A DNA stretch of 64,000 nucleotides, taken from Devosia litorisediminis. GTDB taxonomy: Bacteria > Pseudomonadota > Alphaproteobacteria > Rhizobiales > Devosiaceae. This document shows positions 37,370-49,186 of the stretch, piece after piece (the stretch's first letter is position 1; each line of letters opens with the position of its first letter). The stretch covers positions 1,426,001 through 1,490,000 of the forward strand of contig NZ_JAGXTP010000001.1 of NCBI RefSeq assembly GCF_018334155.1, given 5' to 3'. A program made the position numbers and the translations under genes. The notes under the pieces were generated by a model. The model was given only the letters and a program-made list of their open reading frames with translations, had not been told where the DNA came from and did not search any database.

Positions 37370-37576
37370 TTACGGTTTCTGGGTCGCGTCGTCCTGAAAA
37401 ACGGATTCGATGGGTTCTCCGAGTAGGCGCGCGATCTTGAAGGCCAGAGGGAGCGACGGGTCAAACCTGCCGCTCTCTATGGCGATGATGGACTGCCGGG
37501 ATACGTCGAGCTTTTCTCCCATCACCGCCTGCGACCAGCCCTGCGCCGTGCGCAACTCCTTGAGGCGGTTCCTCAA
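37370..37576 (-). CDS. XRE-family transcriptional regulator
   Basis: A 68-residue protein that is almost entirely a Cro/C1-type helix-turn-helix (LRTAQGWSQAVMGEKLDVSRQSIIAIESGRFDPSLPLAFKIARLLG), followed by the common IESVFQ tail. Its start overlaps the stop of the upstream membrane-protein gene by ATGA, so the two form one operon. Two copies of an 18-bp palindrome at the operon promoter are the obvious autoregulatory targets. Confidence 0.93.
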   Translation of the reverse strand: MRNRLKELRTAQGWSQAVMGEKLDVSRQSIIAIESGRFDPSLPLAFKIARLLGEPIESVFQDDATQKP

Positions 37577-37980
37577 AGTGGGGCTCCTTCGCGGCGCGAG
37601 AAGACCATCGCCGCACAGGAATAGGCTATCCAGTAGATCGGGTTGAGCCAGAACATGGGTAGCGTGGGGGCGTCGACATAACGTTCGAGATAGCCCCAGC
37701 TTGATACCAGGATCAGGATGACGGCCAGGCCGACGAAGATCGCCTTGATCTGAATGCTGCGCAAGAACTCGTCTATTTCAGTGACAAAACGCCAATGTGC
37801 CCAGAGGGTTGTCAGCAAAGCAGCAATCGGGACCAGGCTTGCGGCCCACAGGATTGGCGCGGCCAGTTCAAGGTTTCTGTTGCTCCAGTCGATCAGCAGG
37901 CTGAACAGCAGGAACAGCGCCATGGCACTCATCATCACCGTGAGAAAGCGCCTGTTGGCTTGCTTGTACATCATGGTCAT
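37573..37980 (-). CDS. Four-segment membrane protein paired with an XRE regulator
   Basis: A 135-residue protein of no certain family. Four hydrophobic segments are visible: FLTVMMSAMALFLLFSLLI, APILWAASLVPIAALLTTLW, IFVGLAVILILVSSW, and MFWLNPIYWIAYSCAAMVF. The layout, a small four-helix membrane protein directly followed by a minimal XRE regulator, recurs in many bacteria, often as DUF2178-like proteins. The job is unknown. ATG 37980 and ATG 37974 are both possible starts, the latter better spaced from GGGG. Confidence 0.75.
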   Translation of the reverse strand: MTMMYKQANRRFLTVMMSAMALFLLFSLLIDWSNRNLELAAPILWAASLVPIAALLTTLWAHWRFVTEIDEFLRSIQIKAIFVGLAVILILVSSWGYLERYVDAPTLPMFWLNPIYWIAYSCAAMVFSRREGAPL

Positions 37981-37990
37981 CCCCGTGACT

Positions 37991-38008
37991 TGTAAAGTGT
38001 GCTTTACA
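37991..38008. promoter_or_regulatory. XRE-module operator, promoter-proximal copy
   Basis: TGTAAAGTGTGCTTTACA has perfect 7-bp arms around TGTG. It overlaps the -10 of the minus-strand promoter of the membrane protein/XRE pair. Confidence 0.65.
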
Positions 38009-38033
38009 TAGGCGCGGTTCGAAATTGTGTCAA
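38005..38033 (-). promoter_or_regulatory. Promoter of the membrane protein/XRE operon
   Basis: On the minus strand a perfect TTGACA (38033-38028) and TATGTA (38010-38005) are separated by exactly 17 nt. Both elements lie inside copies of the same palindrome. The -35 is also only 8 nt from the end of the upstream phosphotransferase gene. Confidence 0.6.
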
Positions 38034-38045
38034 GCGTGCTTTACA
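38028..38045. promoter_or_regulatory. XRE-module operator, promoter-distal copy
   Basis: TGTCAAGCGTGCTTTACA matches the copy at 37991-38008 in 16 of 18 positions (one change in an arm, one in the centre). It covers the -35 and the stop codon of the phosphotransferase gene. The two centres are 37 nt apart. Confidence 0.6.
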
Positions 38046-38829
38046 GTTCGATATTTGCGACGAGGTTTTGGCGCTTCGCGTGGAAGGCATCGCGTTCGCG
38101 ATGCCAGTGATCGAAATGACCGTCCAGCTGTAGGCGCGCGGCGACGGCAGGGCCGACCATGGCTGTCGCGAATGTCGGGTCGCCCATGTCATGCAGCACG
38201 GCTGCAACCCAATCGAGAAGCGCGGTATCGGTGGCGACGCCATAAGCCTGGCAGAATGCCTTGAGACGACGGGAGCCTTCAGCGAGATCGCGCATGGCAG
38301 GGGCGCGCATATCCCCTGCTTCGAACGAGAGCGGCACCATCCAGTAGGCGGCGTAGGCCAGATCACGCAGGCGCGGCCCAGGTCCCACCAGATCGAAATC
38401 GATGGCGGCGATGGGCATGCCGTCGGCAAAGACCAGATTGTAGGGCGCAAAGTCGTTGTGGCTGATGACCTCGTGTCGGGTCGGATCGGGATGGCGATAG
38501 GCCCACACATCGTCCGGTCCGGAGACAAAATCAGCTGTCGCATCATGATAGGCGCGCAGCAGTCTGGCGCCTGCGAGTAGCGGCAGATCTTCAGTCCAGA
38601 GGTGCGCGGTGTCGTTTACCGCGCCTGCAATGAAGGAGAGCGTTTCGCGGCCCTGTGCATCAATGCCGCGGAAGCGTGGGGCGCCAGTGAAGCCCTTGGC
38701 CTCCAGATGGCGCAGCAGCCGTTGAATGGCGGGGCTGGCGGGCGTCTGTGCGCGTCGGACGGAATCGCCGACGCGCACGACAGATTGGTTGACGTTGCCG
38801 CCGGTAAGGGCGACCTCGTCATCGTTCAT
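38041..38829 (-). CDS. Aminoglycoside phosphotransferase (APH)-family kinase
   Basis: A 262-residue protein-kinase-like small-molecule kinase. The catalytic HNDFAPYNLVF loop and metal-binding IDFDLVGPGPRLRDLA are present. The glycine loop is reduced to LTGGNVNQSVVRVGD. Members phosphorylate aminoglycosides, choline, homoserine or other alcohols; the substrate here is unknown and resistance should not be assumed. ATG 38829 is preferred because it sits just after the eno stop; an in-frame ATG at 38880 lies inside eno. Confidence 0.85.
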   Translation of the reverse strand: MNDDEVALTGGNVNQSVVRVGDSVRRAQTPASPAIQRLLRHLEAKGFTGAPRFRGIDAQGRETLSFIAGAVNDTAHLWTEDLPLLAGARLLRAYHDATADFVSGPDDVWAYRHPDPTRHEVISHNDFAPYNLVFADGMPIAAIDFDLVGPGPRLRDLAYAAYWMVPLSFEAGDMRAPAMRDLAEGSRRLKAFCQAYGVATDTALLDWVAAVLHDMGDPTFATAMVGPAVAARLQLDGHFDHWHRERDAFHAKRQNLVANIEL

Positions 38830-38830
38830 A

Positions 38831-40159
<1,329 letters not shown>

Positions 40160-40297
40160 TCAGCTATGACAAGGAAAAGAGGGCAGCCGGAAAAAAATGC
40201 GACTTTAGTCGGTGTTTGGGCGGCAGTTTGGCGCATATCCGATTGTCTGACCGTCGGATTATCGTTAATACCATTTGCAACACATGGAGGAGCCGGA

Positions 40298-40729
40298 ATG
40301 GCCAAATCGTTCATCAAGCAGGTGGCACATGCCTGTATCTTCGCCCACGATCTTGCGGCCACCGAGGCTTTCTATCGAGACGTGCTGGGTATCCCGACGG
40401 CCTTTACCTTCATGCGGGGTGAAGAACGGATCGGTTATTACCTCGATCTGGGCGCCCGCACCTTCATCGAGGTGTTCAGCAAGGCCAATGCCAGTTTCGA
40501 CGAAACCAATCAGATCAACCATATCTGCCTCGAGACCGAAGATATGGACGGGTTACTGGCCCATGTGCGCAGCCAGGGCGTGACCATCACCGACAAGAAG
40601 CGCGGCGTGGACGGGACCTGGCAAGCCTGGATGGCCGACCCCAATGGCGTCAAGCTGGAGATCTTCGAATACACCGCCGACAGCCTGCAATTCAAACCGC
40701 ATGGCAGCGTGTGCGCGGTGAACTGGTAA
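40298..40729 (+). CDS. VOC-family (glyoxalase/dioxygenase-like) protein
   Basis: A 143-residue vicinal oxygen chelate protein with two beta-alpha-beta-beta-beta repeats. The candidate metal ligands lie where lactoylglutathione lyase has them: H in VAHACIF, E in FIEVF, H in INHICLE and E in KLEIFEY. It could be a glyoxalase I, but substrate is unproven. ATG 40298 is preceded by GGAGGAG. It is divergent from eno and converges with the epimerase-like gene 3 nt away. Confidence 0.85.
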   Translation: MAKSFIKQVAHACIFAHDLAATEAFYRDVLGIPTAFTFMRGEERIGYYLDLGARTFIEVFSKANASFDETNQINHICLETEDMDGLLAHVRSQGVTITDKKRGVDGTWQAWMADPNGVKLEIFEYTADSLQFKPHGSVCAVNW

Positions 40730-40732
40730 CGT

Positions 40733-41698
40733 CTAGCTGACCTGCGTGGTGACCTGTCCATCGCTTATGAGCCAGGTCACCGCTTCCTGAACGGCCTCGA
40801 GCGAGGTGTAGCGCGGGGCGTAGCCGAGCAATCGCCTGCCCTTTTCGATCGAGCAATTGGGCGAGCGGGCAATATGCTCGCGCGTGGCATGAGCCTCGTC
40901 GGGATTCTGTTCGGCGGCCCATTGAGCAAAGGGGGCGAAGTCCAGATTGGGCTCGTGACCGAACCAGCGATACATGGCTTCGGCATAGCCGCGCAGGGTC
41001 AATGCCCCTGAAGAGACCGCGTGGAAGCTCTCGCCCATCGATGCGGCATGATTGTCCATGGTACCCAAAATCACCTGGGCAACATCATCGGCATGGACGT
41101 CGTGGACCGTTTCAAGCCCGAAATTGGGCAGGCTGAGCCTCTGGTTGGCGGCGATGGCGGAAAACACCGCGGGATTGAAATGGCCAGCCGGATTGAGCGG
41201 CGCCCAGCCCGGACCGACGATATGGCCGGGATAAACGATGCTGACGGGGAAATTGCGCCGATGGGCGCGGCGCAGCAGGTCAGCCTCGATATCGGCCTTT
41301 TGTACCCCGTAGTCACCGAAGGGATATTTGACCGCTGATTCCAGCGTAGGCACGACCGCAGCGGCCCCGTGTGTCCAGATGGTGCCGACATGGATGAGGT
41401 GGCTGACATTGTGCTCCAGCGCATCAGCAAGCTGGTCGCTGCTGGCGCGGGTGAAACAGATCAGGTCGATGACGATATCGGCATTCAGATTGGCAATGGT
41501 GGTGCCGAAATTGCCCTTGGCCTCTTCGGCCTGCCGGTCGATCTGCAAGGTCTCGACATGGGACCAGACCGCATTGGTCTGATAGGGCCTGGCGACGCCG
41601 CGACTGACAGCGATGACCTGATGGCCTGCCATGGCAAGACGCGGCACCAGATAGGTGCCGATGTGACCGGTGGCGCCAATAACGACAACCTTGCTCAT
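40733..41698 (-). CDS. NAD-dependent epimerase/dehydratase family protein
   Basis: A 321-residue extended short-chain dehydrogenase. The nucleotide loop GATGHIG is at residues 8-14. The strand with VIDLICFTRAS follows. The usual YxxxK is modified: the region reads YPFGDYGVQKADIEADLL, which retains Y-x3-K (YGVQK). SIVYPGHIVGPGW follows as in sugar epimerases. Substrate is unknown. ATG 41698 is preferred with AGGGAGAA upstream; an upstream ATG at 41740 lies over the ribosome site. Confidence 0.85.
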   Translation of the reverse strand: MSKVVVIGATGHIGTYLVPRLAMAGHQVIAVSRGVARPYQTNAVWSHVETLQIDRQAEEAKGNFGTTIANLNADIVIDLICFTRASSDQLADALEHNVSHLIHVGTIWTHGAAAVVPTLESAVKYPFGDYGVQKADIEADLLRRAHRRNFPVSIVYPGHIVGPGWAPLNPAGHFNPAVFSAIAANQRLSLPNFGLETVHDVHADDVAQVILGTMDNHAASMGESFHAVSSGALTLRGYAEAMYRWFGHEPNLDFAPFAQWAAEQNPDEAHATREHIARSPNCSIEKGRRLLGYAPRYTSLEAVQEAVTWLISDGQVTTQVS

Positions 41699-41708
41699 GG
41701 TATTCTCC

Positions 41709-41891
41709 CTAGTCTTCGTCGTCGCGCTTGTGGCCGTCAATGCGCTTGTCGGCCAGCGCCTGTTCGGCAGCGGTCAATTGTTTTTCGGCCTTGGTGCGGC
41801 CGAACTTGATGCGGTTCTGCTCGGCCTGTTCGGCCTTTTCAGTCCGGGCGCGCTGCTTGCGCACCTTTTGCAGATTGATGATCTCGGCCAT
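41709..41891 (-). CDS. DUF4169 family small protein
   Basis: A 60-residue, highly charged protein beginning MAEIINLQKVRKQRART, the diagnostic opening of DUF4169 in alphaproteobacteria. The rest is a basic/acidic helix ending KRIDGHKRDDED. Function is unknown. Start ATG 41891 matches the family; an earlier in-frame ATG at 41927 is unlikely. It lies 10 nt upstream of the epimerase-like gene on the same strand. Confidence 0.8.
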   Translation of the reverse strand: MAEIINLQKVRKQRARTEKAEQAEQNRIKFGRTKAEKQLTAAEQALADKRIDGHKRDDED

Positions 41892-41951
41892 TGGTGTCTC
41901 CACGGGTTCGACACCCTTGGCTAACATGGCGTCCGCCAGGGCGCCAAATAC

Positions 41952-42457
41952 TCAGAGCGGCACATGTAGCCGCGGCAATGCCAGATAGATGCTGTCGCAC
42001 CATTGCTCGCCCAGCAGGAACGTGTTGGCAGCCCGACCGGTTTCAACAAAACCCAGGCGCGCCAGGACATGTAGCGAGGCGGCATTGCGCGGATCGACAT
42101 CGGCCTGCAGATCGGGCGTGTCGGTGACAGCGAAGATGTGGCTGATCACCGCGCGGGCGGCCTCGGTGGCGATCCCCTGCCCCCAGAAATCGGGATGGAG
42201 GATGAAACCGAAATCGGGCGGGCGCCAGCTGCCCACTTCGCCAATAACCCGGTCATCAAGCAGGATGAGGAACTGATGGCCTTCCGACTGGTTGTTGGCG
42301 ATCATCCGCTCGAGCCAGGGCCGGGTCACCTCTATGCTGGCGTGCGGCAGCGTAGACCAAAACCGCATGGCGGCGGGATTGGACATGATCTCGAACAGCG
42401 GCCCGAGATCATCCCGTGTTGGGTGACGAAGCGTTAGGCGCTCCGTCTGCAGTTCCA

Positions 42458-42458
<1 letters not shown>
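41952..42458 (-). CDS. GNAT-family N-acetyltransferase (RimJ/RimL-like)
   Basis: A 168-residue acetyltransferase. The opening TERLTLRHPTRDDLGPLFEI is typical of the RimJ/RimL branch. The acetyl-CoA loop is DFWGQGIATEAARAVISH. The C-terminal NAASLHVLARLGFVETG strand-helix is complete. The acceptor is unknown. Its ATG overlaps the pyrG stop by one base (TGATG), so it is read through from pyrG. Confidence 0.9.
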
Positions 42459-44092
<1,634 letters not shown>

Positions 44093-44147
44093 TCACCTTA
44101 ATCACATCAGCATCGATTCGTAGAGGCCACGTGCGGCTCTACACAAA

Positions 44148-44176
44148 AAGAAGAAGGGGATGTTGCCATCCCCCTC
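44148..44176 (-). terminator. Rho-independent terminator of secG
   Basis: Read on the minus strand, GGGGATG/CATCCCC form perfect 7-bp arms with a 4-nt loop 20-40 nt after the secG stop. A pyrimidine tail TTCTTCTTTTT follows. This is the best intrinsic terminator in the window. Confidence 0.8.
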
Positions 44177-44197
44177 AATCGTCGTGCCTTGCGGCAG

Positions 44198-44680
44198 TTA
44201 GTTCGTCGCCGGAGCTGCCGGCGTTTCGGCAGGTGCATCGGGCACCGGCAAGCTGGCATTGCTGTCGGTTGCAGCGGCAGGTTCTGCCGGCGCAGTCTCG
44301 GCAGCAGGGGCCGCTGGCGTTGTTTCAGTGGTCGGCACTGGCAGATCGCTGGTGTCGTCACCCTGCAGCGAATTGAGCGCATCGAGCACGCTGCCCGGGG
44401 CTTCTTCGCCGTCAGTGGTCACTGCACGGTCCAGAATGCTGGAGGTGCCGCGATCGAGTTCGCTCAGTACGGTCAGGCCAATCGCTGTTGCAAAGAACAG
44501 GGCCGCCAGGATGGCCGTGGTGCGGGTCAGCAGATTCGCCGAGCCGCGGGCCGTCATCAGGCCGCCGCCGCCGCCACCACCGCCAATGCCCAGCGCGCCG
44601 CCCTCGGAACGCTGCAGCAGGATAACTGCAATCAGCGCCAGAACGATCAGCAGATAGGCCACAATCAGGACATTCGCCAT
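44198..44680 (-). CDS. secG: Preprotein translocase subunit SecG
   Basis: A 160-residue SecYEG accessory subunit. The first hydrophobic segment (VLIVAYLLIVLALIAVILLQ) ends in the family motif LLQRSEGGALG. A glycine run and SANLLTRTTAILAALFF then begin the second membrane segment. The long C-terminal tail is rich in Ala, Pro, Glu and Thr (TTETTPAAPAAETAP), low-complexity and common in rhizobial SecG. It follows tpiA by 108 nt. Confidence 0.95.
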   Translation of the reverse strand: MANVLIVAYLLIVLALIAVILLQRSEGGALGIGGGGGGGGLMTARGSANLLTRTTAILAALFFATAIGLTVLSELDRGTSSILDRAVTTDGEEAPGSVLDALNSLQGDDTSDLPVPTTETTPAAPAAETAPAEPAAATDSNASLPVPDAPAETPAAPATN

Positions 44681-44788
44681 GGTGTCTCAGTCTATTGGTC
44701 TGTCAAAAGATGGCGCGTCATACACGCCTGCGTCCGCAAATGCCAGAGGCCGGGCGGAATTTCCGACCAGCCCTTGGCGCTCACGGCG

Positions 44789-45544
44789 TCATACGGCGGA
44801 GATAATGGTGTAGAAGTCTTTTGCCAAGAGGCTGGCGCCACCAACGAGCCCACCATTAACGTTTTCCACGGCCAGTATTTCGCGGGCGTTCTGCGGCTTG
44901 AGCGAACCACCATAGAGAATGCGAATGGATGGGCCCTTTTCGGCGAAGCGCGCCGTGAGTTTTTCGCGGATCGCGGCGTGCATGCTGGAAATGTCTTCAA
45001 TGGTCGGGGTGCGACCGGTGCCGATGGCCCAGATGGGTTCATAGGCAATGATGACTTCATGCTGGCTGGCGGCCTCGGGGATCGAGCCGGCAAGCTGAGC
45101 GGCCACGACGTTTTCCGCGTCGCCGCTGTCACGCTGGGATTCGGTTTCGCCGACGCAGATGATCGGCTTGAGGCCTGCACCGATGGCGGCTTCGGCCTTG
45201 GCGCAGACCTGGGCGTCGGTTTCACCATGATCGGCGCGGCGTTCGGAATGACCGACGATGACATATTGTGCACCGGCGTCAGCCAGCATGCCGGCGGAGA
45301 TATCGCCGGTATGGGCGCCGTGGGATTCGGTGTGGCAATCCTGACCACCGGCCAGAATGCCCGCTGTGGCGCCTTGATGGACCACTTCGGACAGGATTGT
45401 TGCGGGTGGGCAGATCACCACCAGCGCGCGGGGCGCTTCACCGGTGGTCAGCATGCCGGCAAGGGCTGTCAGCTCGTCCAGCGAGCCACGCAATCCGTTC
45501 ATTTTCCAGTTGCCTGCGATAAGCGGCGAGATTGTCGTGGTCAC
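44789..45544 (-). CDS. tpiA: Triosephosphate isomerase
   Basis: Interconverts dihydroxyacetone phosphate and glyceraldehyde 3-phosphate. The 251-residue barrel has the N-terminal AGNWKMNG with catalytic Lys, the electrophilic His in [10 protein letters not shown], the catalytic Glu in [17 protein letters not shown], and the phosphate loop [11 protein letters not shown]. It heads the tpiA-secG unit and is divergent from the PpiD-like gene across 124 nt. Confidence 0.97.
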   Translation of the reverse strand: MTTTISPLIAGNWKMNGLRGSLDELTALAGMLTTGEAPRALVVICPPATILSEVVHQGATAGILAGGQDCHTESHGAHTGDISAGMLADAGAQYVIVGHSERRADHGETDAQVCAKAEAAIGAGLKPIICVGETESQRDSGDAENVVAAQLAGSIPEAASQHEVIIAYEPIWAIGTGRTPTIEDISSMHAAIREKLTARFAEKGPSIRILYGGSLKPQNAREILAVENVNGGLVGGASLLAKDFYTIISAV

Positions 45545-45668
45545 TGTTTGCTACTCCTGCCTCTTGCACCGGAACGGGCTTTGCCCTAACCCCGGCTGTC
45601 AAAATGGATTACTAATGCCCTGCCGCCATTGCGGTAAAGGCCCAAGTCTCTGAAACGGAACGTCCGAT

Positions 45669-47540
45669 ATGCTCGATAGTTTGCGCGGTTTTGCAAAATC
45701 CTGGCCCGGAAAGATCATGGGGGCGTTCCTTCTGGTTGGTGTAGCCGGATTCGGCATCAACAATGTGATCACTGATCTGGGCACCAATACGGTGGCCCGC
45801 GTGGGCGACGCGGAGATCAATTCGCGGACCTTCCTGCGCGCCTATCAGCGTCAGATCAATCAGGTAGCACAGCAGCTCGGTTCGGTGCCAACTGCCGAGC
45901 AGGCCGTCAATCTGGGTATTCCCTCAATGGTGCTGCAGGATCTGGCGCAGGATGCGGCGCTCGATCAGATGGCGAGCACGTTCGGTCTGGGCGTTTCGGA
46001 GGACAAGCTCAGCGAAATGTTGCGGGCTGATCCTTCCTTCCAGGGCACGCTGGGCACGTTCGATCCAAACGCCTTTACCCAGGTATTGCGCCAGAGCGGC
46101 CTGACGGAAGCTGAATATTTCCAGGATCAGGGCGATGCTGCGCGTCGCCAGCAGCTGATTTTGAGCCTGTTTGGTGACACTACCCTGCCCGAGACTGCCT
46201 CCAAGCTGATCAATCGCTATGTGGGTGATCAGCGTACGATCGATTTCTTCGTGCTGGGTGACACCAATATCGAAACGCCGGCAACGCCGAGCGAAGAGGA
46301 ACTGGCAGCCTATCTCGAGGAGAACCAGGTCGAGTTCCGCACTGTTGAGACACGCACCGTTCAGATGCTGCGCCTGTCGCCAGCCGATCTGGCAGCAACC
46401 AAGACCATTGCAGCGGACGCCATTGCCGCCGAATATGAGCGCACCAAGGACGGGTTGACCAAGCCAGAGCGCCGCACGATCGAACAGGTCGTGCTCAATG
46501 ACGAACAGGTTGCCGCTTTTGAAGCTGGTCAAGCCGCTGGCACACCGTTTGAAACGCTGCTGGCCGATAATGGCCTGAGCGCAACCGGTCTGGGCACACT
46601 GGCCGAGAGCGAAATCAATGACGGCAATCTGGCCCGTGCCGCCTATGGCGTCAGCGAAGGTGGCTTTGCCATCATCGATGGCGTGACGGGCAAGCGTGCG
46701 GTGCATGTTTCGGCCATCGAGCCGGGCGGCGTGCCGAGCCTGGATGAAGTCAGCGAGCAGATTGCACAGGGTCTGGCGCGTACCCAGGCCCGCAACGAGA
46801 TCGCCGATGTGCAGGATCAGGTGGAAGAGTTGCGCGCAGCGTTCCGTCCGCTGACCGAAATTGCGGATCGCTTTGGCCTTCATCTCTATCAGGCTGATGT
46901 GACCGCCAGCGGTACCGAGTTGAACATCCTGCCGGATCTTGCCAGTGAAGACGCCGGGCGTATCAGCCAGGCCATCTTCAAGGCCGAGGAAGGTCAACTG
47001 ACAGCGGCCATTCCACTGGCTGGCAGTGGCAACCTCTACTTCGACCTGACGGCGATTGAGCCGGCGCGGGACCAGACACTGGATGAAGTCCGTGATGCGG
47101 TCGCCGCTGCCGTGACCGCGCAGCGCACCAATGATGCCCTGTTGGCGGCCCGTGCTGATGCCGTGGCCAAGCTTGATGCCGGGACGCCGCTTGCCGATGT
47201 TGCGGCCAGCTACAATGTGTTCCCTCAGCTGAGCTCGCCGTTTACGCGATTTGGTGCTGCCGATGGCAGCGTCGACAGCGTGGTGGCCGCCGCAGCCTTT
47301 GCCGGCGGTGCCGAGCATCATGGTTCGGCGCTGAACCAGTCGGGCGAGCATATCGTGTTCCAGGTGGTCGCTGCGACCCCTGCCGAAGGCCCGCTCGACC
47401 CCGGTGCCCAGGCAAGCCTTGAGAACGAGGCGCGTATCGGCATCTATGGCGACTTCGTCACAGCCATCCGTGATGATGCCGGCCTGCGGATCAATCAGCA
47501 GGCCCTGCAGCAGACACTGGCTCTCACTTCCGGCCTGTAA
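45669..47540 (+). CDS. PpiD-like membrane-anchored peptidyl-prolyl isomerase/chaperone
   Basis: A 623-residue envelope chaperone, the same length as E. coli PpiD. A single N-terminal membrane anchor (MGAFLLVGVAGFGINNVI) follows a short cytoplasmic start. A SurA-like N domain then runs through VARVGDAEINSRTFLRAYQRQINQ to about 230, and a parvulin-like region covers about 240-380. The parvulin core is weakly conserved, so chaperone function is safer than isomerase activity. It stands directly upstream of trpE, a standard alphaproteobacterial arrangement. Confidence 0.9.
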   Translation: MLDSLRGFAKSWPGKIMGAFLLVGVAGFGINNVITDLGTNTVARVGDAEINSRTFLRAYQRQINQVAQQLGSVPTAEQAVNLGIPSMVLQDLAQDAALDQMASTFGLGVSEDKLSEMLRADPSFQGTLGTFDPNAFTQVLRQSGLTEAEYFQDQGDAARRQQLILSLFGDTTLPETASKLINRYVGDQRTIDFFVLGDTNIETPATPSEEELAAYLEENQVEFRTVETRTVQMLRLSPADLAATKTIAADAIAAEYERTKDGLTKPERRTIEQVVLNDEQVAAFEAGQAAGTPFETLLADNGLSATGLGTLAESEINDGNLARAAYGVSEGGFAIIDGVTGKRAVHVSAIEPGGVPSLDEVSEQIAQGLARTQARNEIADVQDQVEELRAAFRPLTEIADRFGLHLYQADVTASGTELNILPDLASEDAGRISQAIFKAEEGQLTAAIPLAGSGNLYFDLTAIEPARDQTLDEVRDAVAAAVTAQRTNDALLAARADAVAKLDAGTPLADVAASYNVFPQLSSPFTRFGAADGSVDSVVAAAAFAGGAEHHGSALNQSGEHIVFQVVAATPAEGPLDPGAQASLENEARIGIYGDFVTAIRDDAGLRINQQALQQTLALTSGL

Positions 47541-47551
47541 ATCAGGCCGGA
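47529..47551. repeat. Hairpin over the stop codon of the PpiD-like gene
   Basis: TCCGGCCTG and CAGGCCGGA form perfect 9-bp arms with the stop codon TAA inside the 5-nt loop. No T tract follows, and trpE starts 27 nt later. It may terminate partially or protect the 3' end. Confidence 0.5.
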
Positions 47552-47577
47552 TCAACTCGAAACTGGACAATATCACG

Positions 47578-49086
47578 ATGGGCGACGACGATTTTCAGCG
47601 CTTCTCTGAGCAATACAATGCCGGGAAATCGCAGATCGTCTGGCGGCGCATCGTGGCCGACCTCGAAACGCCGATTGGCACCTATCTCAAGCTCGCCGAG
47701 GGCCGCAAGAACACGTTCCTGCTGGAATCCGTGCAGGACGCGGCCGTGCGCGGACGTTACTCGATCATTGGTACACAGCCCGATGTGATCCTCAAGGTTG
47801 AGGCCGGGGCGGCCACGATCAACCGGAGCGCGCAGCTCGACGAGACCAGCTTTGAGCCGGTTGATGCGCTGCCCCTCGACGCCTTGCGCGAGCTGGTTGC
47901 AGGCAGCCAGATCGACATGCCCAAGGGATTGCCGCCGCAGTCGGCCGGCGTCTATGGTTATCTGGGCTATGAGATGGTGCGCTATATGGAAGTGCTGCCC
48001 GACAGCAATCCAGACCATCTGCAGACGCCTGAAGCTGTGTTGATGCGCCCATCGCTGCTGGCGATCTTCGACACGCTCAAGGATGAGCTCTATCTGACCG
48101 CGCCGGTCTATGTGCGTGACGGTGTTTCGGCCCGTCAGGCTCATGAAGCGGCCCAGGCGCGGATCGATGACGCGATTGCGCGGCTGGGCCGGGCCATGCC
48201 CGCCACCCCTGCCCTGCCCGATCTGGAAAGCATTGCGGTCACCAGCAATACCAGTCGCGATGAGTATTTTGCCATGGTGGCGCGGGCCAAGGAATACATC
48301 ACGGCCGGCGATATCTTTCAGGTGGTGTTGAGCCAGCGTTTTTCGGCCGACTTCAACCTGCCGCCCACAGCGCTGTATCGCGCCCTGCGTCGGACCAATC
48401 CCAGCCCCTATATGTATTTCCTGGATTTCGGCGATTTCGCTGTCGCCGGATCGAGCCCGGAAATTCTGGTCCGGGTGCAGGATGGCGAGGTCACCATTCG
48501 CCCGATCGCGGGGACGCGCAAGCGTGGCGCGACGCCGAGCAAGGACGCGGAGATGGCGGCCGAGCTGATGAGCGACCCCAAGGAGCTGGCCGAGCATCTG
48601 ATGCTGCTTGATCTGGGCCGCAATGATGTGGGGCGCGTGGCCAAGATCGGCACGGTCAAGGTCACCGACAAGTTCTTCCTCGAATACTATTCGCACGTCA
48701 TGCACATCGTCTCCAATGTGGTGGGCGAGCTCGACCCGCAATACGATTTCGTTGACGCCCTGTCGGCGGGCTTTCCGGCGGGTACGGTATCGGGGGCGCC
48801 CAAGGTGCGCGCGATGGAGATCATTGACGAGCTGGAGAAATCCAGGCGCGGTATCTATGGCGGCTGCGTGGGCTATTTTGGAGCCGATGGCACCATGGAC
48901 ACCTGTATCGTGCTGCGCACGGCGATCCTGAAAGATGGCAAGCTGCATGTGCAGTCGGGCGCCGGTATTGTTGCCGATAGCCAGCCAGCGCTTGAGCAGA
49001 TGGAATGCGAAAACAAGGCGCGGGCCCTTTTCAGCGCGGCAGAGGAAGCGCTACGCTATGCTGGCGAGGCAAGGATCGGACAATGA
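47578..49086 (+). CDS. trpE: Anthranilate synthase component I
   Basis: A 502-residue chorismate-using subunit of anthranilate synthase, first committed step of tryptophan synthesis. The allosteric tryptophan site motif LLESV is present near residue 45 (TFLLESVQDAAVRGRYS). The catalytic half has IFQVVLSQRF, PIAGTRKRG, LMLLDLGRNDVGRV and SGAPKVRAMEIIDELE. The start is ATG 47578; an in-frame ATG at 47404 lies in the previous gene. trpE is separate from trpG here, unlike the fused trpE(G) of Sinorhizobium. Confidence 0.97.
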   Translation: MGDDDFQRFSEQYNAGKSQIVWRRIVADLETPIGTYLKLAEGRKNTFLLESVQDAAVRGRYSIIGTQPDVILKVEAGAATINRSAQLDETSFEPVDALPLDALRELVAGSQIDMPKGLPPQSAGVYGYLGYEMVRYMEVLPDSNPDHLQTPEAVLMRPSLLAIFDTLKDELYLTAPVYVRDGVSARQAHEAAQARIDDAIARLGRAMPATPALPDLESIAVTSNTSRDEYFAMVARAKEYITAGDIFQVVLSQRFSADFNLPPTALYRALRRTNPSPYMYFLDFGDFAVAGSSPEILVRVQDGEVTIRPIAGTRKRGATPSKDAEMAAELMSDPKELAEHLMLLDLGRNDVGRVAKIGTVKVTDKFFLEYYSHVMHIVSNVVGELDPQYDFVDALSAGFPAGTVSGAPKVRAMEIIDELEKSRRGIYGGCVGYFGADGTMDTCIVLRTAILKDGKLHVQSGAGIVADSQPALEQMECENKARALFSAAEEALRYAGEARIGQ

Positions 49087-49186
49087 TGCGGCAGGTATTT
49101 GACAGGCAGCGATGGCGGGGCGGCTTCTGACCGTGGCGCCCGATGGGGCCGCCGGAAGTTGACAAAAACCTGCCAGGAACCAGACC

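Noticed and set aside
38041..38829. Antibiotic resistance gene (aminoglycoside phosphotransferase)
   Set aside because: The family name is broad. The sequence shows only the general kinase motifs, and the chromosomal setting beside eno gives no sign of acquired resistance.
45924..47576. Long minus-strand open frame opposite the PpiD-like gene
   Set aside because: Same cause. The plus-strand product has a clear membrane anchor and SurA-like domain; the antisense product resembles nothing.
49083..49130. Possible trp leader peptide between trpE and trpG
   Set aside because: A 15-codon frame has one Trp codon and no convincing attenuator. It lies inside the operon, not before it.
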